From positions 124,001-188,000 of the forward strand of contig NZ_CP108101.1 in NCBI RefSeq assembly GCF_036195325.1: a DNA stretch of 64,000 nucleotides, read 5' to 3'. The notes under the pieces were generated by a model. That model was not told where the DNA came from and searched no databases. It worked only from the letters and a program-made list of their open reading frames with translations. Shown here in pieces: positions 1-8,029 of the stretch. Each line of letters begins with the position of its first letter. The stretch's first letter is position 1. The position numbers were made by a program, and so were the translations under genes. This DNA is from Streptomyces sp. NBC_00234. GTDB taxonomy: Bacteria; Actinomycetota; Actinomycetes; Streptomycetales; Streptomycetaceae.

Positions 1-1
1 C

Positions 2-211
2 CCGGTCGGCTATGTCACGAACTACTTCGTCCTGCCGTCACATCGGAACAAAGGAGCTGGCTCCGCGCTCCTTGAGGCGCTGAAGCAGCATTCACGCAGC
101 GCATGCCTCGAGGGCTTGATCGTCTGGCCGTCAGAGCGCAGCACCCCGCTCTATCAGCGCCTCGGATTCCAGCCCCCGGAGGAACTGCTGGAACTTCCAC
201 TCGGCACCTGA
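2..211 (+). CDS. GNAT-family N-acetyltransferase, C-terminal part (5' end outside window)
   Basis: The reading frame is open from the first bases of the window and ends at a TGA. The visible 69 residues carry the C-terminal half of a GNAT fold: a beta strand with FVLPSHRNKGAG, a good match to the acetyl-CoA pyrophosphate-binding motif (V-x-P-x-x-R-x-x-G-x-G/A), then helix ALLEALKQHS and the closing segment STPLYQRLGFQP typical of GNAT C-termini. GNAT enzymes move an acetyl group from acetyl-CoA to an amine; the substrate cannot be told from this fragment. The start and N-terminal half lie upstream of the window. Confidence 0.8.
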   Translation, partial: PVGYVTNYFVLPSHRNKGAGSALLEALKQHSRSACLEGLIVWPSERSTPLYQRLGFQPPEELLELPLGT

Positions 212-393
212 CGAGATCCACTATGGCCACCTCCTGTGAATCGCCGCCGCGCGTCCCGGCCGGTCCTCAGAAATCACCGCCACCCGTCACAACATGCCCA
301 TCGAGCGGCTGCGGCGCAATCGGAGACCTTGACTTCAGCGGCTTGGACCAAGACAACGCGAACTCAGCACTCAGTGTTCAACCTGTCTGGCCT

Positions 394-530
394 TGAGAAG
401 CCGTTGTAGTACCGAGAGGTTCGCTTGGCGGTCGAACGAGGGTTCCCGGTTGGGTAATCTTCGCGTGGTCGGGGCATGAAGGCAGGGGCCTTCCGAACAA
501 CTCGACGCCCCGTAGGGAGGTCTTCGCGAT
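394..530. mobile_element. Relict left end of an IS related to the intact element at 5572
   Basis: The non-coding gap from 212 to 559 has no supportable gene. Its second half copies the left end of the intact IS. TGAGAAGCCG at 394-403 matches the terminal repeat at 5572-5581. A GTTCCCGGTTGGGTAATCTT block lies 48 bases in (47 bases in for the intact copy), and GCATGAAG lies 80 bases in (79 in the intact copy). No transposase follows, so this is a decayed or deleted end. The right boundary is approximate. Confidence 0.6.
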
Positions 531-559
531 CAGCTCCAGCCGGGGGCTGGTGGTAGGGG

Positions 560-1219
560 TCAGTCGGGCGGGACCGGCAGTGGACGGTCGGACGTGAGCG
601 GGGGGTCGAGCGCGCGGCCGCTGAGCCAGCCGAGGAGGGCGTGGCCGGAGCCGGTGATGTTGGGGCCGGTCGGGGACAGGGTCCAGGATCGGCCGATGTC
701 GAGGGCTTTGACCCGGGCGACGGGGAAGTCGAGTGCGGCGAGCGCCGTGATGGTGTCGTCGAGTGCCCAGGTCACGTACGTGCTGGGCCAGTCGGTGGTG
801 CGGTAGCCGGCGTTCAGGTCGACGTGGTGCGTTTCGAGTTCGCGCCAGCAGCGGTGGAGGGTGTACCAGGCCGGGTGCCGCCAGCCCGCCAGTGCCGTGA
901 CCAGGGTGTCCCAACGTTCCACGGGCATCGATGTGGCGTCTTCGGCCAGGTGTGCAAGGCGGCTGCGCAGGTCGGCGCCTTCACGGACAGTACGGGCGAG
1001 CGACTTGGCGTCCGTCCTCGGGGCGGGTTCGATGCCGGTTCGGGCCACGGCGAGCAACCACCCATAGGCGTCGATGCTGCGGGCCAGGTGGGTGATGACG
1101 TGGCCGCAGGTCCAGCCGGCCAGCGTCGAGGGTGCACGCATCTCCAGGTCGGTCAGCGCGTCGAGGGTGGCGGTGATCCTGGCACCGGAGCGGGTGACTT
1201 CCTCGATTATGTCGAGCAT
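560..1219 (-). CDS. Maleylpyruvate isomerase family, mycothiol-dependent-type enzyme (DinB-like)
   Basis: This 219-residue protein has the N-terminal helical bundle of the MDMPI/DinB-like family. GWTCGHVITHLAR (about residues 35-47) supplies a conserved metal-binding-type histidine, and ELETHHVDLNAGY (about 130-142) supplies the second His/Asp cluster. Family members bind a divalent metal and use mycothiol, the actinobacterial thiol, in isomerisation or conjugation; the substrate here is unknown. The start ATG at 1219 lies inside the last codons of the upstream MocR regulator (13-nt overlap), so the two are very likely translated together. Confidence 0.8.
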   Translation of the reverse strand: MLDIIEEVTRSGARITATLDALTDLEMRAPSTLAGWTCGHVITHLARSIDAYGWLLAVARTGIEPAPRTDAKSLARTVREGADLRSRLAHLAEDATSMPVERWDTLVTALAGWRHPAWYTLHRCWRELETHHVDLNAGYRTTDWPSTYVTWALDDTITALAALDFPVARVKALDIGRSWTLSPTGPNITGSGHALLGWLSGRALDPPLTSDRPLPVPPD

Positions 1220-2685
1220 GTTCGTACCGTAGTGGCGGGGCAGTCGTCGCCGAGCGTCGGACGGACCTGCGACGCGGGATATCGGCCCCTCAGCAGGCCT
1301 CCGACCGCCGTGATGCCTGCCGTGATGGCGCGTTCACCGACGTTGCCGAACCCCAGGATCAGCTGCACTGGCTCTGTCGCATGCGAAGAACGGCAGGTGC
1401 TCATTCCGTAGAGGCCCACGGATCGGGCGTGGGCGGCGGCGATGAGGTCTTGCTCGTCGGCCGGTCCGTGGAGGTGCGCTACCGCGTGGAAGCCCGCCGC
1501 GAGGCCGGTCACCCTGACCTCGTGGGCATGTTCGGCGAGCGCCGCCACCAGGGTCGTGCGCCGTGCCGCGTAGGTTGTCCGCATCCGGCGCAGGTGCCGG
1601 TCGAAGCGGCCGGACTCGATCATTCTCGCGAGGGCGAGCTGATCGAGTGTGGGCGACCCGCGGTCGTTCAGCTGCTTGTGCTCGATGATCAGCTCGGTGA
1701 GCGCGGGCGGGCAGAGCATCCACCCGATGCGCAGCGCGGGCGCGAGGGACTTGCTGACGGTGCCTATGGAGATCACGCGGTCGGCGGCGAGTCCTTGCAG
1801 GGCGCCCACCGGCTCCCGGTCGTAGCGGAATTCGGCGTCGTAGTCGTCCTCGATGACGACGGCGTCCCGGCTCCTGGCCCACTCGATCAGGGCGAGCCGC
1901 CGCTCGGGTGCAAGAGCGACACCGGTGGGCCACTGGTGCGCAGGGGTCATGACGACGGCGCGGGCGTCGGTCGCGGCGAGTGCCTGCACGTCGATGCCGC
2001 GCTCGTCGACCGGTACCGGGATCGCCGACAGGCCCGCCCAGGACGCGGCAGAGGAGATCGTGGCCGGTGAGCCGGGGTCCTCGTACGCCACCGTACGGAC
2101 ACCTGTCCGGGCCAGAGCGTGCAGGGCCAGACCGAGGCCCTGCGCGTAGCCGGAGCAGATCACGATCCGTTCCGGATCCGCTGCGGCGGCGCGCACCCGC
2201 CGCAGATATCCGGCCATGACCTCGCGCAGAGCCACATTGCCGCGCGGGTCTCCGTAATCAAGCGCCGCCGTCGGCATGGTGCGTGCCGCCTCGCGCGTGG
2301 CCCACAGCCAGTCGGCGAGCGGGAAGCTGCTCAAGTCCGGGACGCCCCACTTGAAGTCGGCCACCAGGCGTGGAGGTGCCGAGGGCGGTGACGTGGGCGC
2401 TGGCGGTGCGCCCGCGCCGGCGGCGACCCGGGTGGCTGAGCCGACGCGTGTCACGAGGTATCCCTCGGCTTGGAGCTGGGCGTAGCAGTCCTGCACCACC
2501 CCGCGCGACAGCCCGAGCACCCGAGCGAGTTCACGGGAGGACGGCAGCCGTTCGCCGATCTGCAGCCGCCCGGTCCTGATCGCGTCCCGCAGCCGGAGTT
2601 CAAGCTGGGATCGCAGCGGCTCGCCGCTGTCCCGGTCGATGACCAGCAGCAGATCGGGTGACAGACCGGACCACTCCAGAGGCAT
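1207..2685 (-). CDS. MocR/PdxR-type regulator (GntR HTH fused to aminotransferase-like domain)
   Basis: Residues about 20-90 form a GntR winged helix (SQLELRLRDAIRTGRLQIG, LPSSRELARVLGLSRGVV). The rest is a class-I aminotransferase fold with the PLP-lysine motif in GTVSKSLAPALRIGW and the cofactor aspartate in VVIEDDYDAEF. MocR proteins sense PLP or an amino compound through this domain and control vitamin B6, GABA or taurine genes. I chose the ATG at 2685 (492 aa): a longer frame would run through the intergenic space into the divergent MFS gene. It is divergent from the MFS carrier with only 46 bp between, so it probably regulates that carrier. The 3' end overlaps the isomerase gene. The effector is not predictable. 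Confidence 0.85.
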   Translation of the reverse strand: MPLEWSGLSPDLLLVIDRDSGEPLRSQLELRLRDAIRTGRLQIGERLPSSRELARVLGLSRGVVQDCYAQLQAEGYLVTRVGSATRVAAGAGAPPAPTSPPSAPPRLVADFKWGVPDLSSFPLADWLWATREAARTMPTAALDYGDPRGNVALREVMAGYLRRVRAAAADPERIVICSGYAQGLGLALHALARTGVRTVAYEDPGSPATISSAASWAGLSAIPVPVDERGIDVQALAATDARAVVMTPAHQWPTGVALAPERRLALIEWARSRDAVVIEDDYDAEFRYDREPVGALQGLAADRVISIGTVSKSLAPALRIGWMLCPPALTELIIEHKQLNDRGSPTLDQLALARMIESGRFDRHLRRMRTTYAARRTTLVAALAEHAHEVRVTGLAAGFHAVAHLHGPADEQDLIAAAHARSVGLYGMSTCRSSHATEPVQLILGFGNVGERAITAGITAVGGLLRGRYPASQVRPTLGDDCPATTVRTCST

Positions 2686-2731
2686 GGAATTGGATCTTAC
2701 TGGCGATCCGCTTGGCCTATAGCTTCGTCGT

Positions 2732-3916
2732 GTGACCAGGATGATCAACTCTCGAGCTGAGGGCGCCGGTTCGCGGCCGCCGCTGGTGACGCGGCCCCTG
2801 CTGCTGCGTTTCGTCTCGGTCATCGGTGCCTCGACGAGCTTCTACCTGCTGTTGTCGGTCGTCCCCCTCTATGCCGAGGTGTGCGGAGGCAGTTATGCCG
2901 CGGGACTGGCCACGGGTGCGCTGATGCTGGCGACGGTCGGAGGCGGGCTGGCCACTCCCCGGTTCGTTGCCCGCTTCGGCTACCGCCTGGCGCTGGTGGC
3001 AGGGCTGGTCCTCCTCGGCACGCCCACGCTGGTGCTGACCGCTTCCGGGAGCACGGTTTGGATCACGGCGGTCTGTGTCGTGCGGGGTCTGGGCTTCGCG
3101 TTCACGGTCGTCGCGGGTGGCGCTTTGACGGCGTCGCTGATCCCGCCCGAGCGCCGTGGTGAGGGGCTGGCACTGGTTGGCATCGTGTCCGGGGTTCCGT
3201 CGCTGGTGGCCCTGCCGCTGGGGGTGTGGCTGGTAGGGCACGTGGGGTACGTACCGGTCTGCATTGCTGGCGCAGTGGCCGCGCTGGCCGCTATCGTCTC
3301 GGTGCCGGGCCTGCCGGACCGCGAGCCGACCTCGGGACGGTCGATCGGGGTGCTGGCCGGGTTCCGGACGGCCGCTCTTCTGCGGCCCGCCGTCGTCTTC
3401 TCGGCTACTGCGCTCGCTGCCGGAATCACCGTCACCTTCCTCCCCCTTGCCGTCCCGTCGGCTTCTACCGGAATCGTCGCCATGGCCCTGTTCGTCCAGT
3501 CCTCGGCATCAACCGCGGCCCGCTGGGTCGCGGGCCGACACGGCGACCGGCACGGACCGGCCTCACTCGTCCTGCCCGGCCTTGTTGTCTCCGCCGCAGG
3601 GACGCTGCTCACCTCTCTGACCCACAGCCCGGTCGCCGTTGTCGTCGGCCTAGCCCTGTTCGGGGTCGGTTTCGGAGTCACCCAGAACGCCACGCTGACG
3701 CTGATGTACGCGCGTGTCCCCGCGTCTGGCTACGGCACCGTCAGCGCCCTGTGGAACTTCGCCTACGACGCGGGCATGGGCGTCGGCGCCGTCGGGTTCG
3801 GGGTGCTCGCAGGCCAGACCGGCTACCCATTGGCTTTCACCCTCACCGCCGCGCTGATGCTCACCGCCCTTGCCCCGGCCTGGCGCGACCGCCTGGCCAA
3901 CGGCTCCCGTCGATGA
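2732..3916 (+). CDS. MFS transporter
   Basis: A 394-residue polytopic protein with about 12 hydrophobic segments. The loop after helix 2 reads FVARFGYR, a weak form of the MFS GxxxDRxGRR motif, and a basic loop (PPERRGEGLALVG) follows helix 5 as in many drug/metabolite exporters. It sits in the cytoplasmic membrane and should work by proton antiport or facilitated transport; the cargo is unknown. It starts with GTG at 2732 and is divergent from the MocR regulator, suggesting MocR-controlled efflux or uptake. A ketopantoate reductase-like gene and a RidA-like gene follow on the same strand. Confidence 0.85.
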   Translation: MTRMINSRAEGAGSRPPLVTRPLLLRFVSVIGASTSFYLLLSVVPLYAEVCGGSYAAGLATGALMLATVGGGLATPRFVARFGYRLALVAGLVLLGTPTLVLTASGSTVWITAVCVVRGLGFAFTVVAGGALTASLIPPERRGEGLALVGIVSGVPSLVALPLGVWLVGHVGYVPVCIAGAVAALAAIVSVPGLPDREPTSGRSIGVLAGFRTAALLRPAVVFSATALAAGITVTFLPLAVPSASTGIVAMALFVQSSASTAARWVAGRHGDRHGPASLVLPGLVVSAAGTLLTSLTHSPVAVVVGLALFGVGFGVTQNATLTLMYARVPASGYGTVSALWNFAYDAGMGVGAVGFGVLAGQTGYPLAFTLTAALMLTALAPAWRDRLANGSRR

Positions 3917-4049
3917 CCGGCGCAACCACACACGGCCGGGGCCAAGGCTCCACCACCAGCACTTGCCGACGCGATCCCGTCGACGAACTGACCGCATTCA
4001 GCAACGAGACCGCCCAACGGGCACTGGTCTCCCAAGAACAGGAGCGCAC

Positions 4050-4937
4050 ATGACCACGAACACCGTGACGGTGGCCATCCTCGGGCCGGGCGGTGTCGGT
4101 GGCCTGATCGGCGCGCTGCTCGCCCGCGACGGACACCGCGTCGTCTGCCTGGCCGGCGAGGAGACCACCGCCGTGCTGTGCCGCGAGGGCCTGCGAGTGC
4201 AGAGCACGCAGTACGGCGACTTCACCACTCCGGTCGAAGCTGACACCTTGCTGCGCGAACCGGTCGACGTCACCTTCGTGACCGTCAAGCAGACCGCCCT
4301 GCCCGCCGCCCTCGACCGTGTTCCGCCGCAGGTCCTCGGCGACGGTATCGTCGTACCGCTGCTCAACGGACTCGACCACCTCGCAGCACTGCGCCGACAC
4401 TATCCGGCCGGCCAGGTCGTGGCCGGAACTATCAGGGTCGAGGCCACCCGCACCTCGCCCGGACGCATCGCGCACACCAGCCCCTTCACCGCCCTCGAAC
4501 TGGCCGCCCCGCTCGCCGACCTCGCATCCCACCTTCGGCATGCCGGCCTCGACGTGACCCTGCGCACCGACGAGAGCACGATGCTCTGGGACAAACTCTC
4601 CTTCCTCGCCCCGTTCGCCCTGCTGACCACGCGCTACCAGTCCGCTGTGGGCGCCATCCGCGACGAGCGGCGGTCCGAACTGCTTGCCGTACTCGACGAA
4701 ATCACTGCCGTGGCCCGCGCCGCGGGCACACCGGTGACCACCGAGGCCGTGCTCTCGTTCTTCGACCGGGCCCCCGAGATGATGAAGTCCTCGATGCAGC
4801 GCGACGCGGAGAACGGCCACCCGATCGAGCTCGACGCCATCGGCGGGGCTGTCCTACGGGCCGCGGCCACTCACAGGATCGAGACCCCGATTACCGCACG
4901 TCTCGTCGCAGAGCTGGTTCCCACAGCAAGTCAGTAG
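4050..4937 (+). CDS. 2-dehydropantoate 2-reductase family protein (ketopantoate reductase-like)
   Basis: The N-terminal Rossmann motif GPGGVGG (about residues 10-16) binds NADP(H). The family's LLNGLDH segment sits near residue 108, LWDKLSFLAPF carries the conserved lysine, and SSMQRDAENGHPIELD near residue 250 matches the ApbA/PanE C-terminal domain. The 295-aa length is normal. The family reduces ketopantoate to pantoate for CoA synthesis, but many actinobacterial paralogues in peripheral clusters act on other 2-keto acids, so I leave the symbol open. AGGAG at 4040-4044 sets the ATG at 4050; an upstream extension is open but lacks such a site. It lies between the MFS carrier and the RidA-like gene. 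Confidence 0.8.
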   Translation: MTTNTVTVAILGPGGVGGLIGALLARDGHRVVCLAGEETTAVLCREGLRVQSTQYGDFTTPVEADTLLREPVDVTFVTVKQTALPAALDRVPPQVLGDGIVVPLLNGLDHLAALRRHYPAGQVVAGTIRVEATRTSPGRIAHTSPFTALELAAPLADLASHLRHAGLDVTLRTDESTMLWDKLSFLAPFALLTTRYQSAVGAIRDERRSELLAVLDEITAVARAAGTPVTTEAVLSFFDRAPEMMKSSMQRDAENGHPIELDAIGGAVLRAAATHRIETPITARLVAELVPTASQ

Positions 4938-5042
4938 CAACACCGGCCCGTACCGACGGCGGCGGGGGACACCTCGTCAAGTGCCGACAGTCCAAAGCCA
5001 TACACAACACCCCGGCGTGTTCACCGCCCGCTTTCAGGAGAC

Positions 5043-5441
5043 ATGATGCAGCACTTCGTCCGACCCGACGGCACCCCTCCGGTCAACGGCTACAGCCATG
5101 CCGTGGCGTTCACGGGGCCGATGGTCGCCGTCTCCGGACAGGTCCCGGTGGACGCCCACGGGCAGGTGGTGGGCGCGGGGGATACCGCGGCCCAGGTACG
5201 CCAGGTCTTCGCGAACCTGGTCACCGCGTTGGAGGCGGCGGGTGCCTCCATGGAATACGTGGTCAAACTGACGGTATTTCTGACCAACCTGGCCGATCTG
5301 GACACCTTCCGCCAGGTGCGCGACGAGTACCTGGACACGGCCCGCCCGCCAGCCTGCTCACTCGTCAAGGTCGCCGGGCTGGTCCATCCCGCGTTCCGGG
5401 TCGAGATCGACGCACTCGCAGTGCTACCCGCTGGGGCGTGA
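5043..5441 (+). CDS. RidA/YjgF-family protein lacking the usual catalytic arginine
   Basis: A 132-residue Rid fold: VAVSGQVPVDAHGQVVG, an AQVRQVFANLVTALEAAG helix and the C-terminal strand FRVEIDALAV. Canonical RidA deaminates reactive enamines/imines made by PLP enzymes and needs an arginine in the segment P-A-R-S. Here that segment reads PPACSLVKV with cysteine in its place, so ordinary imine deaminase activity is doubtful and a Rid subfamily role is likelier. AGGAG (5036-5040) is 2 nt from the ATG at 5043 but 5 nt from the in-frame ATG at 5046, so the true start may be 5046. Its position near a PLP-binding MocR gene is suggestive. Confidence 0.85.
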   Translation: MMQHFVRPDGTPPVNGYSHAVAFTGPMVAVSGQVPVDAHGQVVGAGDTAAQVRQVFANLVTALEAAGASMEYVVKLTVFLTNLADLDTFRQVRDEYLDTARPPACSLVKVAGLVHPAFRVEIDALAVLPAGA

Positions 5442-5717
5442 GCTCAGGGAAGACACGAGTCGATCACCGGACGCCATTGTCCGGCATCTCCTGCCCGAGC
5501 CCGACTCGGAGCCCCTCCCCCATTGCGTGTTTGTGGCCGCGCAACGGGGCGCCCGGCCTCCGGAGCTGGCATGAGAAGCCGCATCTCAGCCGATCTTGGA
5601 AGCTGCGGGTCAAACAGAGTTCCTGGTCGGGTGATCTTCCGGTTGTACGCGCATGAAGACAGGGCCTCTCGGTAGCTCGGAGATGTACATCGAACCAAGC
5701 GATGTCGGGAGGCCCCT

Positions 5718-6635
5718 TTGTTGTTGTACGCGCCCGCGCACGTTGACTTCAACTCGACCGTCGTGTCATGTGATTGCCTCGCGCATGTGTACGGGAACGC
5801 GGCCGATCATCCGGACCGGGTACGCCCGTATCCGTCGGACATGACGGACGCGGAGTGGGCGCAGGTGAAGCCCCTCTTGCCGGTGCCGGCCTGGCTGGAG
5901 GGCCGGGGCGGGCAGCCCGAGGGCTACTGCCACCGTCAGATGCTGGACGCGATCCGCTACCTGGTCGCGGGAGGTATCTCCTGGCGGGCGATGCCCACGG
6001 ACTTCCCCGTTTGGAATCGGGTCTACGCCTTCTTCCGCCGCTGGCGGCAGGCAGGACTGATCGCGGAGTTCCACGACCGTCTGCGCGGGATGGTCCGCGA
6101 ACGCGAAGGACGCGAGACGGAACCGACGGCGGGGATCATCGACGCTCAGTCGGTACGGGCTGCCGCATCGGCGCCGGCCGCCTCACGCGGATACGACGGC
6201 GGCAAGAAAGTACCGGGCCGCAAGCGACACATCGTCACCGACTGCCTAGGCATGCTCCTGGTCGTCGCGGTGACCGCCGCGAACATCCCCGACCGGGATG
6301 CCGCCATCGGACTGCTGGGGCGGCTGCGGTCGCTGCACCACGAGATCACCTGGGTCTGGGCCGACGGCGGCTATACCGGCGGCCTTGTCGACTGGGCGAA
6401 GGAGAAACTCGACCTCACCCTGCAGATCGTCAAGCGCACCGACGACATGGAGGGGTTCGTGGTGCTGCCGAGACGCTGGGTGGTGGAGCGCACGTTCGCG
6501 TGGTTGATGCACTCGCGCCGCCTGGCCCGCGACTACGAAACCCTGCCCGCCGCCAGCGAGGCGATGATCCGGTGGTCGATGATCACGCGGATGGGCCGCC
6601 GACTGGCCCGGCCACGGGCCGGCGGCCGACGCTGA
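5718..6635 (+). CDS. IS5-family transposase (DUF4096 N-terminus, DDE catalytic domain), full length
   Basis: The N-terminal YPSDMTDAEWAQVKPLLP is the DUF4096 signature of IS5-group transposases. The DDE residues are in IIDAQSV (first D), ADGGYTG (second D) and VERTFAWL (E). GRKRHIVTD precedes the second catalytic block as usual. With 305 residues and no frameshift, the enzyme appears active. The open frame begins with TTG at 5718, five bases after GGAGG; the ATG at 5841 (MTDAEW) is a plausible shorter start. The last 53 bases overlap the convergent passenger gene. Confidence 0.9.
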   Translation: MLLYAPAHVDFNSTVVSCDCLAHVYGNAADHPDRVRPYPSDMTDAEWAQVKPLLPVPAWLEGRGGQPEGYCHRQMLDAIRYLVAGGISWRAMPTDFPVWNRVYAFFRRWRQAGLIAEFHDRLRGMVREREGRETEPTAGIIDAQSVRAAASAPAASRGYDGGKKVPGRKRHIVTDCLGMLLVVAVTAANIPDRDAAIGLLGRLRSLHHEITWVWADGGYTGGLVDWAKEKLDLTLQIVKRTDDMEGFVVLPRRWVVERTFAWLMHSRRLARDYETLPAASEAMIRWSMITRMGRRLARPRAGGRR

Positions 6636-7125
6636 ACATCCCCGACGCTTCCTGGACCAACCACCCGCGCTCCGCCAGGCGTTTCGCCTTCGACCGCACC
6701 CCCTCGACCTTCGCCCGCGACGTTTCCAGCCCCAGCACCACCGCGATGTCCTTGGCCCGCACCGGCCCCTGCCCCCGCCCCGGCCGGTCTTCCAGCACGC
6801 CCAGGATCCGCTGGTAGTCCGGCGAGAGAAGGGTCGCAGGCAGCCCTTCCCGCCAGGGCGGCACCGTCGTCCCCGACACTGGCGCGGGCGCCGATTCCCC
6901 CTCGGCCTCCGTCACGGCGGTGGTCTCGGCAGCGGACACAGCCAGGGCCTCGGCGAGCTCCTCCCGCGCGATCACCCGCCGGTCCAGCTCGATCTCGGCG
7001 GCCTCCAGCGCCTGAGCCGCCCGGTCCGCCTCCTCTCCCAGATCCTCGACCCGCTCACGGGCAGCCGCTTCCCGCGCCTCCAGCAATCCCAGCATCGACG
7101 CCACCGCGCACCCCTCAACGATCAA
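6583..7125 (-). CDS. IS passenger: coiled-coil protein with C-terminal winged-helix-like domain
   Basis: Residues about 12-65 form a strong coiled coil (LEAREAAARERVEDLGEEA and following heptads). A low-complexity Ala/Thr/Pro linker follows, then DYQRILGVLEDRPG, VRAKDIAVVLGLE and RSKAKRLAERGWL, which read like a small DNA-binding helix-turn-helix. I cannot assign it to a named family; proteins of this layout occur beside actinobacterial transposases. It lies wholly inside the IS, convergent with and overlapping the transposase by 53 bp. It may be a transposition regulator or accessory factor; that role is inference. The start could also be the internal ATG at residue 11. Confidence 0.6.
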   Translation of the reverse strand: MIVEGCAVASMLGLLEAREAAARERVEDLGEEADRAAQALEAAEIELDRRVIAREELAEALAVSAAETTAVTEAEGESAPAPVSGTTVPPWREGLPATLLSPDYQRILGVLEDRPGRGQGPVRAKDIAVVLGLETSRAKVEGVRSKAKRLAERGWLVQEASGMFSVGRRPVAGPVGGPSA

Positions 7126-7364
7126 ACGGAAACAGGACGCCTCATCCCTCCCTCACCCCGCCCGAAGCCATGCCTGACCAGTACCAATCAAGCGACCACG
7201 TTCGGTTGAGCAACGGCTTCTGAGCTTCCCCCGTATGTCAGGTGCCGTGGCCGCAGACGATGCGCACCTCGGTCAGCGATTTCGCCGGGCGCGCATCTGC
7301 CGGTACTCGTAGCCGGTGAGTCGGCCGCGCTTGGTGGCCGGGCTCACCGCCTGGAACTGCGTGA

Positions 7365-7394
7365 GGCCCGGCCGCATATGGTCGCGGCCGGGCC
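7365..7394 (-). terminator. Hairpin downstream of the lipoprotein gene
   Basis: A perfect 11-bp stem, GGCCCGGCCGC (7365-7375) and GCGGCCGGGCC (7384-7394), with an 8-base loop begins 16 bases past the stop codon of the minus-strand lipoprotein gene. There is no U tract, as is common for actinobacterial terminators. Confidence 0.6.
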
Positions 7395-7409
7395 AGCGTT
7401 GGTGGCTGA

Positions 7410-7829
7410 TCAGGATTCGGGGCAGAGCGTCTTGCGCAGCCCGATGTTGATGTGGCTTCCGTCGTCATCAGTCAGCGTGACGCCGTCGTAGGAGAACCGC
7501 TGTGCAGCGCTGTGGTCCGGGTTCGTCGCGCCGCCATTGAGGGCCGCGCACTGGTTGCGGGCGGCGTTGATGGCCTTGTCCTCGTCATGGACGAGGTTGC
7601 TGTTGACGTCCAGGATGCTCGCGAGGACGGCGTCGCGCTCGGCGCCGGTGGGCTCGGGTGGCATACCGGCGTTCTTGGCGGCGCCACTGTTGTCTTCGGC
7701 ACTCGACGCCTCGGGTGCGGTGCTCTTGACGGTGTCGGCCTTGCTGTCGCTGCCCTTTTCACTGCTGCAGCCAACCGCGGCGACGGCAAGTATGGCGGCG
7801 ATGGCCGCGGTGGTGGTGCGGATGCTCAT
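7410..7829 (-). CDS. Secreted lipoprotein of unknown function
   Basis: This 139-residue protein begins with a short basic n-region and a hydrophobic segment ending in the lipobox-like AAVGC near residue 20, so it should be lipid-anchored outside the membrane. A Ser/Asp/Lys-rich linker (about 22-55) follows, then an alpha-helical region (AERDAVLASILDVNSNLVHD) and two later cysteines (NQCAALN and the near-terminal TLCPES) that could form a disulfide. The two-cysteine helical layout recalls DUF732-like actinobacterial exported proteins, but I do not assert the family. A hairpin follows the stop. Confidence 0.7.
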   Translation of the reverse strand: MSIRTTTAAIAAILAVAAVGCSSEKGSDSKADTVKSTAPEASSAEDNSGAAKNAGMPPEPTGAERDAVLASILDVNSNLVHDEDKAINAARNQCAALNGGATNPDHSAAQRFSYDGVTLTDDDGSHINIGLRKTLCPES

Positions 7830-8029
7830 GATCCCCCCTGGTGTGACACGAGTAGGGCCATGGTGCGGCAGGCAGGGCGCCGGGGCTGCAGTGGTGACAG
7901 AGCCGTAACCCGCTGTGGACGCGTTTGAAGCGATCCGCTCCCCGTGGCGGTCGCCGCCTCCGGGAAGTCGCGCGCCGTTTCCTCGGTGACCGGAAGTCGG
8001 CGTCCTTACCGAGCCCCGCGATCACGCAC

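Larger units (their letters stand above)
5572..7223. mobile_element. Intact IS5-family insertion sequence with transposase and passenger gene
   Basis: Imperfect terminal repeats TGAGAAGCCG (5572-5581) and CGGCTTCTGA (7214-7223) bound a 1652-bp element. The right end, reverse-complemented, reads TCAGAAGCCG, one mismatch from the left. Inside are a full-length DDE transposase (plus strand) and a convergent coiled-coil/HTH gene (minus strand) that overlap at their 3' ends. No clear target duplication was seen. The left 120 bp match the relict at 394-530, so the element family has inserted here at least twice. Confidence 0.65.

Noticed and set aside
7238..7468. Small minus-strand frame after the IS right end
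   Set aside because: No ribosome site or homology, and it runs through the lipoprotein's terminator hairpin.
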